Origin: Mactromeris polynyma
Lineage: Eukaryota; Mollusca; Bivalvia; Venerida; Mactridae
Assembly: GCA_032209605.1 (NCBI GenBank)
Contig: JASFXZ010000001.1
Span: 27,408,619-27,472,618 of the forward strand
Length of the DNA: 64,000 nt
Direction: 5' to 3'
Below the pieces are notes generated by a model. The model searched no databases and was not told the origin of the DNA. It was given only the letters and a program-made list of their open reading frames with translations. The position numbers and the translations under genes were made by a program. Below are positions 49,271-59,713 of the stretch, in pieces; position 1 is the stretch's first letter, and the number at the start of each line of letters is the position of its first letter.

Positions 49271-51934
49271 TCAATATGTAAGCAATGCGCCTGCAAATAC
49301 TGTACTATGGAAGGATGATGAACTATAAAGTGCTCCCTCAGTTGGTTCAATCCACACCGACTGTCCCGCGCTTAAGCCGAGAATTGCTGTATTACCGCTT
49401 TGAGTGCTGTAGCCATGCGCACAAATGACAGCTGATACTTGATTTACCCCATCAACAACCAACGTTCCTGTCACGGCTTGGGTAAGCCAGTGTTCTAGTT
49501 GAAAGGTAAAAAGATAGGTGCCATCCTGTGGTATAGTAAAAATCCCAGTAAACGTGTTGTAAGCATTTCCGTTATTGTAGAGGACTTTGTTAAATTTCAA
49601 TGCGCTATTGGGGTGCACAGGTTCTTCATGATCCAGATATGCGGTAAAAGCAACCGTTTCCGGTACAACTCGTCGTCCTAAGTAAAAGAAAAACGAAGAG
49701 TTTTTAAACCGTTGTTGATAGAACATCAATGCAGTTTTCTTCTGTCAAACCTTCATGGGATTTACTTCCATATATACCTCACCCACTGACAATAAAACTT
49801 ACAATCTCTAACTCCTCAGATTCGTTCTCTACTCACTGAACAAAGTGGTCAATGAAAAGATTCTATACAAAACTTACAATCTCTAACTCCTCAGATTCGT
49901 TCTCTACTCACTGAACAAAGTGGTCAATGAAAAGATTCTATACAAAACTTACAATCTCTTACTCCTCAGATTCGTTCTCTACTCACTGAACAAAGTGGTC
50001 AATGAAAAGATTCTATACAAAACTTACAATCTCTTACTCCTCAGATTCGTTCTCTACTCACTGAACAAAGTGGTCAATGAAACGATTCTATACAAAACTT
50101 ACAATCTCTAACTCCTCAGATTCGTTCATTACTCACTGAACAAAGTGGTCAATGAAAAGATTCTATACAAAACTTACAATCTCTAACTCCTCAGATTCGT
50201 TCATTACTCACTGAACAAAGTGGTCAATGAAAAGATTCTATACAAAACTTACAATCTCCAACTCCTCAGATTCGTTCTCTACTCACTGAACAAAGTGGTC
50301 AATGAAACGATTCTATACAAAACTTACAATCTCCAACTCCTCAGATTCGTTCTCTACTCACTGAACAAAGTGGTCAATGAAACGATTCTATACACAACTT
50401 ACAATCTCTTACTCCTCAGATTCGTTCATTACTCACTGAACAAAGTGGTCAATGAAAAGATTCTATACAAAACTTACAATCTCTAACTCCTCAGATTCGT
50501 TCTCTACTCACTGAACAAAGTGGTCAATGAAAAGATTCTATACAAAACTTACAATCTCTAACTCCTCAGATTCGTTCTCTACTCACTGAACAAAGTGGTC
50601 AATGAAACGATTCTATACAATACTTACAATCTCTTACTCCTCAGATTCGTTCTCTACTCACTGAACAAAGTGGTCAATGAAACGATTCTATATAAAAACG
50701 ATCAAAGTGAAAATAACTGAGTTTATAGTTTTTATAGTACAAAATAAAACTCAAGTATTTTTGTCAGTTTTAGCATTTAAAAGTTACATTGATTGGGTTT
50801 CGGAGACCACAAATGTATCTTTTATATGTTTTTCTAAAGCAATAAGTTCCATGGATGTTAATTAAATGAACAACGCGTCAGAATCTCTCATTCTCCATAT
50901 ATGTCCTTGGCGGGTAAATTTGATAGAATGTCTTACATTAAAGGAATACAGTAAAAAAATGACGAGAAACTCCAACATCACTTATGTTAAACTGCCATTA
51001 ATATAATTATGTATAAAGAAATACATCGCCAAATTGCATGGAATTCGTGTACAATCCTATGCTCAGAATTGTCATTTTGTTTGGCTGTGTTTCCTGATTG
51101 GGAAGAATAGTAAAACATTAACATTGTTTCTTAATTTGGAAATTTCTGACTTTTACAATTTGGTCTGTACTTTAAATGCAAAAACTAGACGATTTAGTCT
51201 ATCTAAACGGTGAACTTTTAAACAAGTATTTCCTTTGTAGGTAACCAATGGTTATCAAAGTGTTCTTCTGAACTGTTTCTAGAACAATAAAAAGTTTTGT
51301 TTCCCGAATGGAAATTTAAAGTCTAAATATAGTCACAACTTCCTTATCTTGAATCGCAGATAGTAAATCCCATGATTTTCCGTTCAAATCTTTCAGTGTG
51401 TAGTTCCCATCTTCTTTGATTCAGCTATGATATTCGACTTGGGCTACGCGTTTTATATATTTCCAAATATCTGCCTTCATATGAACTGTAAATTTTGACC
51501 AATGTAAAGACTGACCGTATCGTACCGTATTCAAATGAATGAAATTTTGGTCATAATTTCAAGGATTTCTATGAAATCTCGCGAACTTCTGTATTAAGTC
51601 GCTCTATATTACCCGTGTTGAAATTAGTATAATTATTCCTTTGCCAGAGCGTTTTTCACACAAATGTCCGAGTGTCCCTTGTACATGGTATTGTTTGCCC
51701 AACTTATTTATTTATTTTTATAACATATTACACGATTTGAGAGTCAAACTTACCTAAGTTTGTCCGTTCTTTATTCATTAAGTAATCCACCTTTTCCGTC
51801 AAGTTGTTGATGATGTTTTGTTGTCGGCTGACAACAGCCTTTAGCTCTTCTACCTCTGAATCTTGTTTACCAACTGCGACGTTAGCGACGGCACACACAC
51901 AGAAAAACACATTCAAAACCGTAATTGATGACAT
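49271..51934 (-). CDS. C1q domain-containing secreted protein (two exons, 195 aa)
   Basis: Exon 1 (51934-51754) encodes MSSITVLNVFFCVCAVANVA, a signal peptide. A coiled-coil segment follows (about residues 25-55: EVEELKAVVSRQQNIINNLT, KVDYLMNKE). Exon 2 (49677-49271) encodes the globular C1q domain: AFTAYLDHEE, LKFNKVLYNNGNAYN, FTGIFTIPQDGTYLFTF (the aromatic F-x-P-x-x-G-x-Y core), GTLVVDGVNQ, and the final strand FAGALLTY before TGA. The junction TTAG|gtaagt ... tacttag|GA restores a glycine codon in phase 1. Length and layout (signal, short coil, one C1q domain, no collagen) match the C1q-domain proteins that are greatly expanded in bivalves, where many act as secreted lectin-like recognition molecules that oligomerise; the ligand is unknown. 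The intron holds a 75-bp minisatellite. Confidence 0.92.
49797..50697. repeat. 75-bp minisatellite in the C1q intron (12 units)
   Basis: Unit ACTTACAATCTCTAACTCCT, CAGATTCGTTCTCTACTCAC, TGAACAAAGTGGTCAATGAA, AAGATTCTATACAAA. Variants CTCTTACT/CTCCAACT, TTCATT and AACG are scattered. Starts about 120 bp upstream of exon 2. Open frames inside it are artefacts of the 3n length. Confidence 0.96.
51316..51558 (-). pseudogene. Possible coding remnant in the C1q intron
   Basis: An 81-codon minus-strand frame, with one internal TGA at 51423-51421, ends in TAA at 51318-51316. Its end reads EDGNYTLKDLNGKSWDLLSA then IQDKEVVTIFRL, which looks protein-like, but I recognise no family and chance is not excluded. 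Confidence 0.2.
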
Positions 51935-52814
51935 CTTTCAAATGTGTGATTAAACCGCAACTTGTCTTTGTTGGTAATATTAAGATAATAAACCAAACTT
52001 AAAGTTCAATATCAAGACGAGAGAAGTGCTTATCTCAATGTATGCCGTCTTTGCACCAACTACGTGACATAATGTCACATACAGTACAACAACAATTTTG
52101 TTTATCTTACGAACGAATTGCAATAAATACGTTATATGCAATAGCCATAGAAGTACGTGTATAGTGGCATACCATGACATATAATTATTGTTGTTTGTCC
52201 ATTTTCATTCTATTGTACTCCACTATCCTGAAAATTGTCAATTCATAAAATGTTATATCAATGTAAAGATTATGTTTTCAATGGCTTCCTAATTTTAGAT
52301 ATTTATCTTAATAAGGATGGAATTATGTTCATTCAAATTTGCAGCATCTGCAGGTCGAAATTGCCTTAATGCGCATGCCTTTTCACATCGCAGTTAGTCG
52401 TTTTCTTATTTCTTAATTAGGCGTAACAAATATGTCTGTTTCAGGTTTCCTGACCTACCCTAATTGTTTTGCCTCGACCCTAGAACATTGTGTTACTCTT
52501 TGGTAAACTTTCTTTGTGTGAAGTTTTGTTCAGGTTCATATTTCTGCCAGTTATTAGACACTTCACAAGTATTCCAGCTATAGAGCATTATATTCACCTT
52601 GATTAAACAGTATCCATGTAAATAGGGAAAGGGGAATTGTCTTTTAACATAATATTATATCCATTTAAATCTTTGTTTAATTTGCTTCGTTTCAAAATTA
52701 TAAAAAAATATCCCCCAAATAAAATTCCGACATACCTTCCCCAGGCATAAAACATGAAACAATTTTTAAGCCTTATGGTAAAACGAGGCTCTAATTTCCC
52801 GGAGTAATATTACA
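51935..52814. other. C1q upstream region
   Basis: Would hold the C1q promoter; no TATA box or other motif could be assigned with confidence. Confidence 0.35.
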
Positions 52815-53170
52815 AAACTAGAAATGTGTCCATAGGACACAGCTGTACCCACGTGTCGCCTTTGTCACAAAAGCAAATGCCATTATTATGTTCATAGTTT
52901 GTGAATGTGTATCAAACATACCAAATGAACAACTGTACTGGTTATGGTGATTAGTCATGGGTAATAACTTTGCACTTACTGGGCGTAATCATACATGAAA
53001 CCCCAGGTGCACAACTATACAGGTTGGTGAGCCTTCCTGTAAAGTTCTATGACTCTGGCTCATATTGTATTGGAGATATGCGCGACACAAGAGTGCATAC
53101 TCTGTAGGCTATATTTTAACGAAATCAATAGCCATAACTTTGCACTTACTGGGCCAGACAATCCATGACA
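52815..53170. repeat. Interspersed repeat beginning CTAGAAATGTGTCC
   Basis: Begins CTAGAAATGTGTCCATAGGA and carries two copies of ATAACTTTGCACTTACTGGGC (about 52964 and 53134). The opening motif is one I associate with abundant bivalve interspersed repeats (from memory, not checked). No coding capacity. Confidence 0.45.
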
Positions 53171-54346
53171 AAAGAGAAACAATCCTTGAAATTGTTATAA
53201 GCGTTTAATACACAATTTTCGTCAGAACGGTAAAAAAATTACATCATCGATTGTTTGTTGTGCATGGTGAGATCGAAATGTTACATCATATGCGCTTGAA
53301 ATATCTGCATTTTGTTTCGCATTCAATGATTAGACAAAGAAAGAATTGTATATTTTTGTATTTTCCTACATATTTATCAGACTATTTTATCATCGTGCTT
53401 TTGTATGAAAGTTTAAATATTTCTTACGACGCATGTGCAGTATAATCATGGTATTTTAGGACAGCAAGAATGAAACATACCATTTTCTCAACCCAACTCG
53501 TCAATAAACCATGACCCTATCGACATCAATGCTTGACACGCAGTCGACATAAATTAGGCTTTGCATTGACTAAGCAGGAACCCTGTGATGATATCAATAT
53601 TTGAATGTACATTTATAACAAATTTGTTCTTATAATAAATGTCGGATATTCTGTTGTAGCAGGACGGGTTGTCCCGGTGCCAGGTTATAATGAATGGGCG
53701 TGGCTTCATATCACGTGGTATCACTGTATTAGCTACACGTATATCCAGTCTCCGTTATGTAGAACACGTGTAATGTAAGGACGTAAAAAATCCAGCAATC
53801 CAAAGTGTACATTCGACATTATCAACAGTAGAACAATCGTTATAATCACAGTTAAACTAGTTACACGCGCTTACACAAAAGATCAGTTGACAAGCAACAC
53901 TTCTATCATAGCAACCTGTGTGCTCACAGCAGTGACGCGGACAACTTGTAATTTTATCACAACGCAAATTGCAATAAACACGCAATTTGTGATAAAATAG
54001 ATAGCCGGCGTAAAATTTACAATTTTTACAATAAATAAAATGTGTGTAGATAGTGTACAACATTTCGATATCAAAAAATCTTTGAATTTCTTGCAAATTT
54101 GTTAGAACGATTTGATCAGCGCATATTTTGATCAACGCAATTTGTAAAAACATAAAATCGACATTTTGTCTTTTGTTCACTTTTCCGATGCATATTACAA
54201 CGAAATAAATTGGAAAAAATCTATTTCAAAACATGATTTCAAATAGTGCGGTGTGTCATTGTAAATGCACGTGACTTCCAAATTTAGGTCATTTTTTAAA
54301 CTAATAAACCCTTTCTGACATACGAAAATTCGGAAACAACAAAAGT
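53171..54346. other. Unassigned intergenic DNA
   Basis: AT-rich; nothing recognised. Confidence 0.4.
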
Positions 54347-54418
54347 CAAAGCGCTGAAAGCACTGGTGTTGTTTGGTATTGAACACTGGTTTTGTGTTTC
54401 ACAGATTCACAGAAAGTG
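54347..54418 (+). repeat. Dispersed-element left block
   Basis: Matches the minus strand of 47645-47561 (CAAAGCGCTGAAAG, GGTATTGAACACTGGTTTTG). Confidence 0.6.
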
Positions 54419-54782
54419 CAAAGTAAAATATCAAGGTAACGTCTGGTCATATTGTACAAGTGAAGTTCGATATTAGGTCGAAGTGATTTTCTCGAAGATG
54501 CTCATTTAAATTAATTGAATTTACAACGTGAATACATCTTAGTATAGAAATACACAGCCATTATGAGCATTTAACAATAATCAAAGCATGAAAAGTGCTG
54601 ACAGCGAGGGGCTCACTTCAGATCCCAGATGTCACTTGGACATAGATTTACCGACCACAATAGCCTATCAAGTACACTTTGTTATGTCAGTATATTGAAT
54701 AATATAAGAGTTGTATATAAATAATTGTTATAGACATTCAGAAGGATGGATGGGGAAGAAGTAAACAGTACCTCCAGGTTAG

Positions 54783-54960
54783 TTACAGAATAACCTCAAT
54801 ATTAAGACCACCATTGGGACTCATGAAAAACGGTCTTCTTATTGAGGTGATTTTAATATTGAGGTTGAACAAAGAGCAAAACATTAAAAATGAACTTGAA
54901 CATTTTCTTAATTTTGAGGTGGTCTCATTATTTAGGTCATCTTTAAGTGAGGTTTGAGTG
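54783..54960. repeat. 'CCTCAATATTAAGACCACC' interspersed repeat
   Basis: Several alternating GAGGT / ACCTC half-sites around TTAATATTGAGG and GAGGTGGTCTCATTATTTAG. A diverged relative occurs near 7430-7500. Confidence 0.45.
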
Positions 54961-57057
54961 TATATGTCGAGCTTACTAACATAGTTTGCAACACAAACTA
55001 CAATGTTATTACATATGATCTGAAAGGAGACGCAGTTCAAAGGGAGATAATTCTAACAAATGTTGATGGATGCACAGTCAATTTATGTCTTGTACATCTA
55101 CAAATCATGTATCATGGTACTTGTATTACCAAAGTTCATTGCAATCCTTTGAAAACTGAAGAAGTCGTTAGCCACACAAACTACATATGTTATACATTGG
55201 ACGGACAAACCAATTGACAGGGTGATTCTGGTATTCACCTTGATAAACATTGTTTGAGGGCTTATACATACAAGGCATTACAGACTACTAAGACCATTAT
55301 TGTGTAAAACGTATTTAATTAAACTTTTTAACTATTTAGTAAAACAGTCATCAAGAGTTAAAAGCTTGACTCTACAATTCATGTAAAAGAAGTATGCATA
55401 AACTAACCAGTCTCACAGAAAGAAAAATGCTCAGCAACTTATGTGAGCAACATCGATCCACTTTCTTTCAAAACATATTATTTTCTAGAGAATTAGTTTT
55501 CAATATAATTAGTTGAATAATGTATGCAAGTGTGTACCAAGAACAGCCCACTTATCAATGAAAAGTATGTGCAAATGCAGTATCTGCAGTTTTGTGTGAA
55601 TCATAGACCAATAAAAAATATCACAGCTAATAAAGACAAACTCAGTTTAATATAAAAAGTTTTCGAACACAATCAGCCATTATATACAGACACACACAAT
55701 AGACAATTCCCAATGACATAAACTCTCTGGCCATGCCAAAAAATAGAAAGCTTTACCAACCAAAACTTGCAAAAAATATGTTTCATATTATCATCATCAT
55801 CAATTTCATAACACAAATATTTATGTGTGACAATTAGCTGAATTTCAATATTATGTAGACTAGAGGTATTATTCTTTGAAAACTTCGGATAAATATTGGG
55901 AACTGACAAAATAATAATTCACATTCAGGATAAAACCTGTAAAACTGAGTTTGGCTCCCGACCATTGAAATCCTATTCACTACAGTATGACATAATTTCA
56001 CATCTACATTTATTTCATCTGTAAGTTATAATACTTCATTTATGTTTCGTTAAGAAGAGAAAATAGCACTTTGATTTAAAAATGTTGCAACAAAATTTGT
56101 ACTGTCAATACACTAGTCATTTGTAGAAGAGACACCTTCAGCTATACTACTATATTTTTTTCCATGTTAAAAATGAGACGTTTCCTTGACAATGCTTATT
56201 TCACAAAAATTATGACATAAATTACAGATGTTCAATAATGTTATCTTTAACCGATCATAACATTCATGCCTTCATGACACAATTTTATGTGAAATTGTGC
56301 TATGTCTGGTCAACCAGACTGAAGAGCAATTTCCAGAAAACTACATATATCTACATTGTAATATAAGTACATTCTTTGCATGCTCATCATTTCGAGATAA
56401 ACTCATAAATGTGTCACTTTTCTACAGGAAAAATAAATGTGCAAAGATATATTCCTATAAAAAGTACAAAAAATGTGTCTAGCAACAGCAACTGTAATTA
56501 TATCATCGAAATATAAAGGATTTCTGTCACATGTTTATGATTTACAATACATGTCACACTTTGCCACTGTCAGGTGGCAGTGACACATACTGAAAGGTAG
56601 ACAATCTCGAGGGTTTGCCAGAATTATATTCATGAACAATAATACTGTGTTCACAAAAAACACAATACATCAGTCATTCAATCACAAATGCATACATTAG
56701 TCCACACTTAAGTTTCACATTTTCATTTTAACATCATTTTTTAAATAAATCACTACAGGATGTTATTTGCTGCACTTCATGACAACACATTATTCAAAGA
56801 TGGTCAACAGTCAAATGGAACTCTTCTCAGCGTCGGATAATCATTCCACAGCAGTATCACTAAATAACAAGAAAACAGAAAATGTTGAAAGTAATTTTCA
56901 TAAATACAGGCATATTTACCAATTTCGCAGTTTCTTACAAAATTGCAAATGGAAAACATAGGCTGTGTAGCTAAGTACTTTTGGCAGGATGAAACCAAAT
57001 GAATCATGCATTAAATTAATTCAATACATATTTGACCAACTTTTTGTTCAAACTTAC
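54961..57057. other. Unassigned DNA
   Basis: AT-rich with many short open stretches; nothing recognised. If the candidate exon at 57058 is real, this could be an intron or 3' region of that gene. Confidence 0.35.
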
Positions 57058-57099
57058 CCTGATTGCCATCCTGAAATATGTCATTTGCTGCCATCATGG
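57058..57099 (-). CDS. Possible small exon (uncertain)
   Basis: 42 nt with acceptor gttgaaacag|CC and donor CAGG|gtaagt. Only one frame is open (MMAANDIFQDGNQ), with a Kozak-like gccATGATGG. A diverged, frame-broken look-alike with splice-like borders sits at about 57171-57246. No other exon could be linked. Confidence 0.22.
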
Positions 57100-57439
57100 C
57101 TGTTTCAACAAAGAATTATGGCTTCGAACAGTAGCAGTAGTTCCATTACACCATTCTAAGCACTTACAATATGCAATTCTGGAATCTCATATAATGTAGA
57201 TCATAATTCATCTGGACTGAAATTCTTCATCTGTCAATCATGGCTACAAAGAAGAATCACAATTAAGAACTTTTAAGCTATGTATAAGAATAGACCTAAT
57301 AAGAACTATGCCAACAAATTGTGAAAATCAACTTCTGGTACTGGTAAAGTTCTGTTAAAAAATCTTTTTCAACACAAATATTTATTATCCGGTGCCTTGT
57401 TCACAGTACAATAAAGAAAATTGTGTAAACTCCAAATGA

Positions 57440-57600
57440 ATACACCTCAATGTGTTTGAACACAGTCACTCGTCAGGTACTCTGGTTTGAGTGCTGGAGG
57501 TCATGGGTTTAATTCCGGGCCAAGTCATGCCCAAGATGTACAAATGGTATTTATATCTCCCTTACTTGGCATTCAGCATATATGTAAAGGATAAAACAGG
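57440..57600 (+). mobile_element. tRNA-derived SINE (third type)
   Basis: GTCAGGTACTCTGGTTTGAG followed by CATGGGTTTAATTCC (box B-like) and a tail with TTGGCATTCAGCATATATG. The tail differs from the main SINE family here. Confidence 0.45.
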
Positions 57601-57708
57601 AGATAAATAGGCCCTGATAAGTATATGATAGTGGATATTCTCTTGATTGCACATGAGCTCTGTATATCACAATATTGGATGATCATAAATTTGTAGCAGT
57701 TTAAGCAA

Positions 57709-57800
57709 ATCAAGGGGAAAGTGTGCCCGATGTGGGCTTCGAACCCACGACCCCCTAAACACTAGAACAGTGCTCTATCAACTTAGCTAACTGGGCAGCC
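57709..57800 (-). mobile_element. tRNA-like SINE head, copy 1
   Basis: Minus strand GCCCAGTTAGCTAAGTTGAT (box A) and GTGGGTTCGAAGCCCACATC (T-arm/box B), ending GGGCAC. The acceptor stem pairs only in part, so it is tRNA-derived rather than a working tRNA. Followed by AGGGGAAAGTG. Confidence 0.65.
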
Positions 57801-57880
57801 GTCTAACCACACAACACGACACTTCTACTTCCGGCATCAGAGACTCTACCACCATGGGCTGTCAGACACTGTTGCCACAA

Positions 57881-57978
57881 TTGAAGCAAGAGGGGAAAGT
57901 GCGCCAGATGTCGGGCTCAAACCCACAACCCCCTAAAACTGGTACAGCCCTTTACCAACTCAGCTGACGGAGTGGCCA
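57881..57978 (-). mobile_element. tRNA-like SINE head, copy 2
   Basis: Same family as copy 1, 172 bp away: GTCAGCTGAGTTGGTAAAGG (box A) and GTGGGTTTGAGCCCGACATC, again followed by an AGGGGAAAGTG tail. Box B is mutated. Confidence 0.6.
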
Positions 57979-58687
57979 TCTAATTCCCACACAGTAAATT
58001 AGTAATTTAGCCTGTTGTAAAGGTCATTTGCATGCATTCTGATATGCATTTTGAATACATTCAAGCAATTCGCTCGTCCTGTATACCTCGGACGACTTAT
58101 AAAGATCAGAATCTTACTTAAAATGTACCTGTATGATGGAGTGTCTGTTATGTCTGTTGTTTTGGCATCATCATCAAGTCAAATTCGACATCTGTCCCAG
58201 GATAACGCGGTTGACAACGTATTTTCTCCCTTGTATTGCGTTTTCATGGAGGCCGCCATTTTGTTCGAAATTCCAATTTCCTACGCAGTGATCTCCCCTT
58301 ATAGTACATTGCATTCTCGACAGTTATTTCCGTACCACTTCGTTACTCTATCATTAATATTAAACAGTTGACAATAATGTATTCAATTTAGTACATTTCC
58401 CGTAAATCGTCGATATGCAACGGAACGATGACGGATACTTGAATTGCCCATGCACACACGTGATACGTAAATGATCAATTGCGTGGCTGCGGCGCCTGAA
58501 GACAATTTTTCTGTTATTTTCTTTCAGGCTTTTACAATACTTGAGTTTACTCAATACAATTTTAACATAAACATTCAAAGACATTTTTTATCGTTTAACT
58601 GTAAAAATCAATGTTAGCTTCGACCTAACTTCGACAGTTAAGACGCTCAGTTGTTGGATTGCTTTATGTAACAGATTACCTATAATT

Positions 58688-58830
58688 CTGTTATTCTTGC
58701 GCAACTTCCGTAGTTAAGGCAACTTCCGTAGTTAAGGCAACTTCCGTAGTTAAGCCGTTTTCGTAGTTATGTGATGCGGCTGTCGAAAGTTGCCATAGAA
58801 CTAGTTGTTCTACCGAACAACTAAAAACAG
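58688..58830 (+). repeat. Dispersed-element right block with internal 18-bp triplication
   Basis: Matches the minus strand of 47443-47341. AACTTCCGTAGTTAAGGC occurs three times at 58703-58757; the 47-kb copy has only one related unit. Confidence 0.7.
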
Positions 58831-59324
58831 AAGAAAATATCCATAGTCATTTTAACCGCCATTCGCTTATAGGTCGACATCAAAGTTTCGACTTTTGGGA
58901 AACAACACGTGTTTTTTTTACAAGTATATTATCAATAATAACGCTCATTGTAACATTCACAGGCGTATAATGTTAAATTCCAAATGTTGTGATCAATAAT
59001 CCAGTCATGTTTTTGACTATACCATTTTAGTTTCGAACTTTTCTTTTATGAGGATCTGTAAATACAACGCAAAATGTACGACGCAACCTGAAGTTATCTG
59101 TGTGCACTTTTACTTGATTCGTGGTACAGCGTGAAACACGTGTATGAGGGGTTTATTTCAACGTTTATCGAGGAGTAAATCAAGCAACTGACAACTTATA
59201 TCATTAATATATTGATAATATGGAAATAGTGTGTATATAGATCTAGTCCATTTACTTGAGAACGGTTGAAAACAAACCATGAAGTGATCAGCCAAAGAAA
59301 ACATATTTTGTTAAATAGTGACCA

Positions 59325-59422
59325 ATATAAATAGAGACCAATAGAAATAGTGACCAATATGCTAGATATAGTGACCAATATAAATTAAGACCAATGGAAA
59401 TAGTGACCAATAGAAATAGTGA
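59325..59422. repeat. Imperfect short repeat (AATAGTGACCAATA)
   Basis: Five or so irregular copies; the SINE at 59423 landed in it. Confidence 0.65.
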
Positions 59423-59704
59423 GCCGCGGCCGTGGTCCAGTGGTTAGTGCGCTGGACTTGTAACCCGGCGATCCCGGTTCGATTCCCGGTCGCGGCAGGT
59501 CATACCCCACCATGAAAATTTGACAAAATGTCGATTTTCCTCCACATGTGGAGAAGTTGCCGGCTCCTTGTGGAAGGGTAAGTTAGAACTGGTTAGAATT
59601 CAGTCCAGGAAAAACTGGTTAGGTGAACCGGCCGCCGTATATAACTGAAATATCGTTGAGAAACGGCGTTAAACCCGATGAAACAAACAAACAAACAAAC
59701 TTAA
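59423..59704 (+). mobile_element. Full-length tRNA-headed SINE with target duplication
   Basis: tRNA-like head GCCGCGGCCGTGGTCCAGTG (box A) with GGTTCGATTCC (box B). Then comes core CTCCACATGTGGAGAAGTTG and a 3' domain GGTGAACCGGCCGCCGTATA...AAACGGCGTTAAACCCGATG with an (AAAC)n tail. AAATAGTGA flanks it at 59414-59422 and 59705-59713. The best-preserved copy in the window. RNA polymerase III transcription and LINE-driven insertion are known for this class. Confidence 0.88.
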
Positions 59705-59713
59705 AAATAGTGA

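Noticed and set aside
57709..57978. Functional tRNA genes
   Set aside because: Acceptor stems do not pair fully, box B is mutated in the second copy, and both share the same 3' tail, so they are SINE heads.
59423..59500. Functional tRNA gene
   Set aside because: The tRNA-like head is followed directly by a SINE core and (AAAC)n tail with target duplications.
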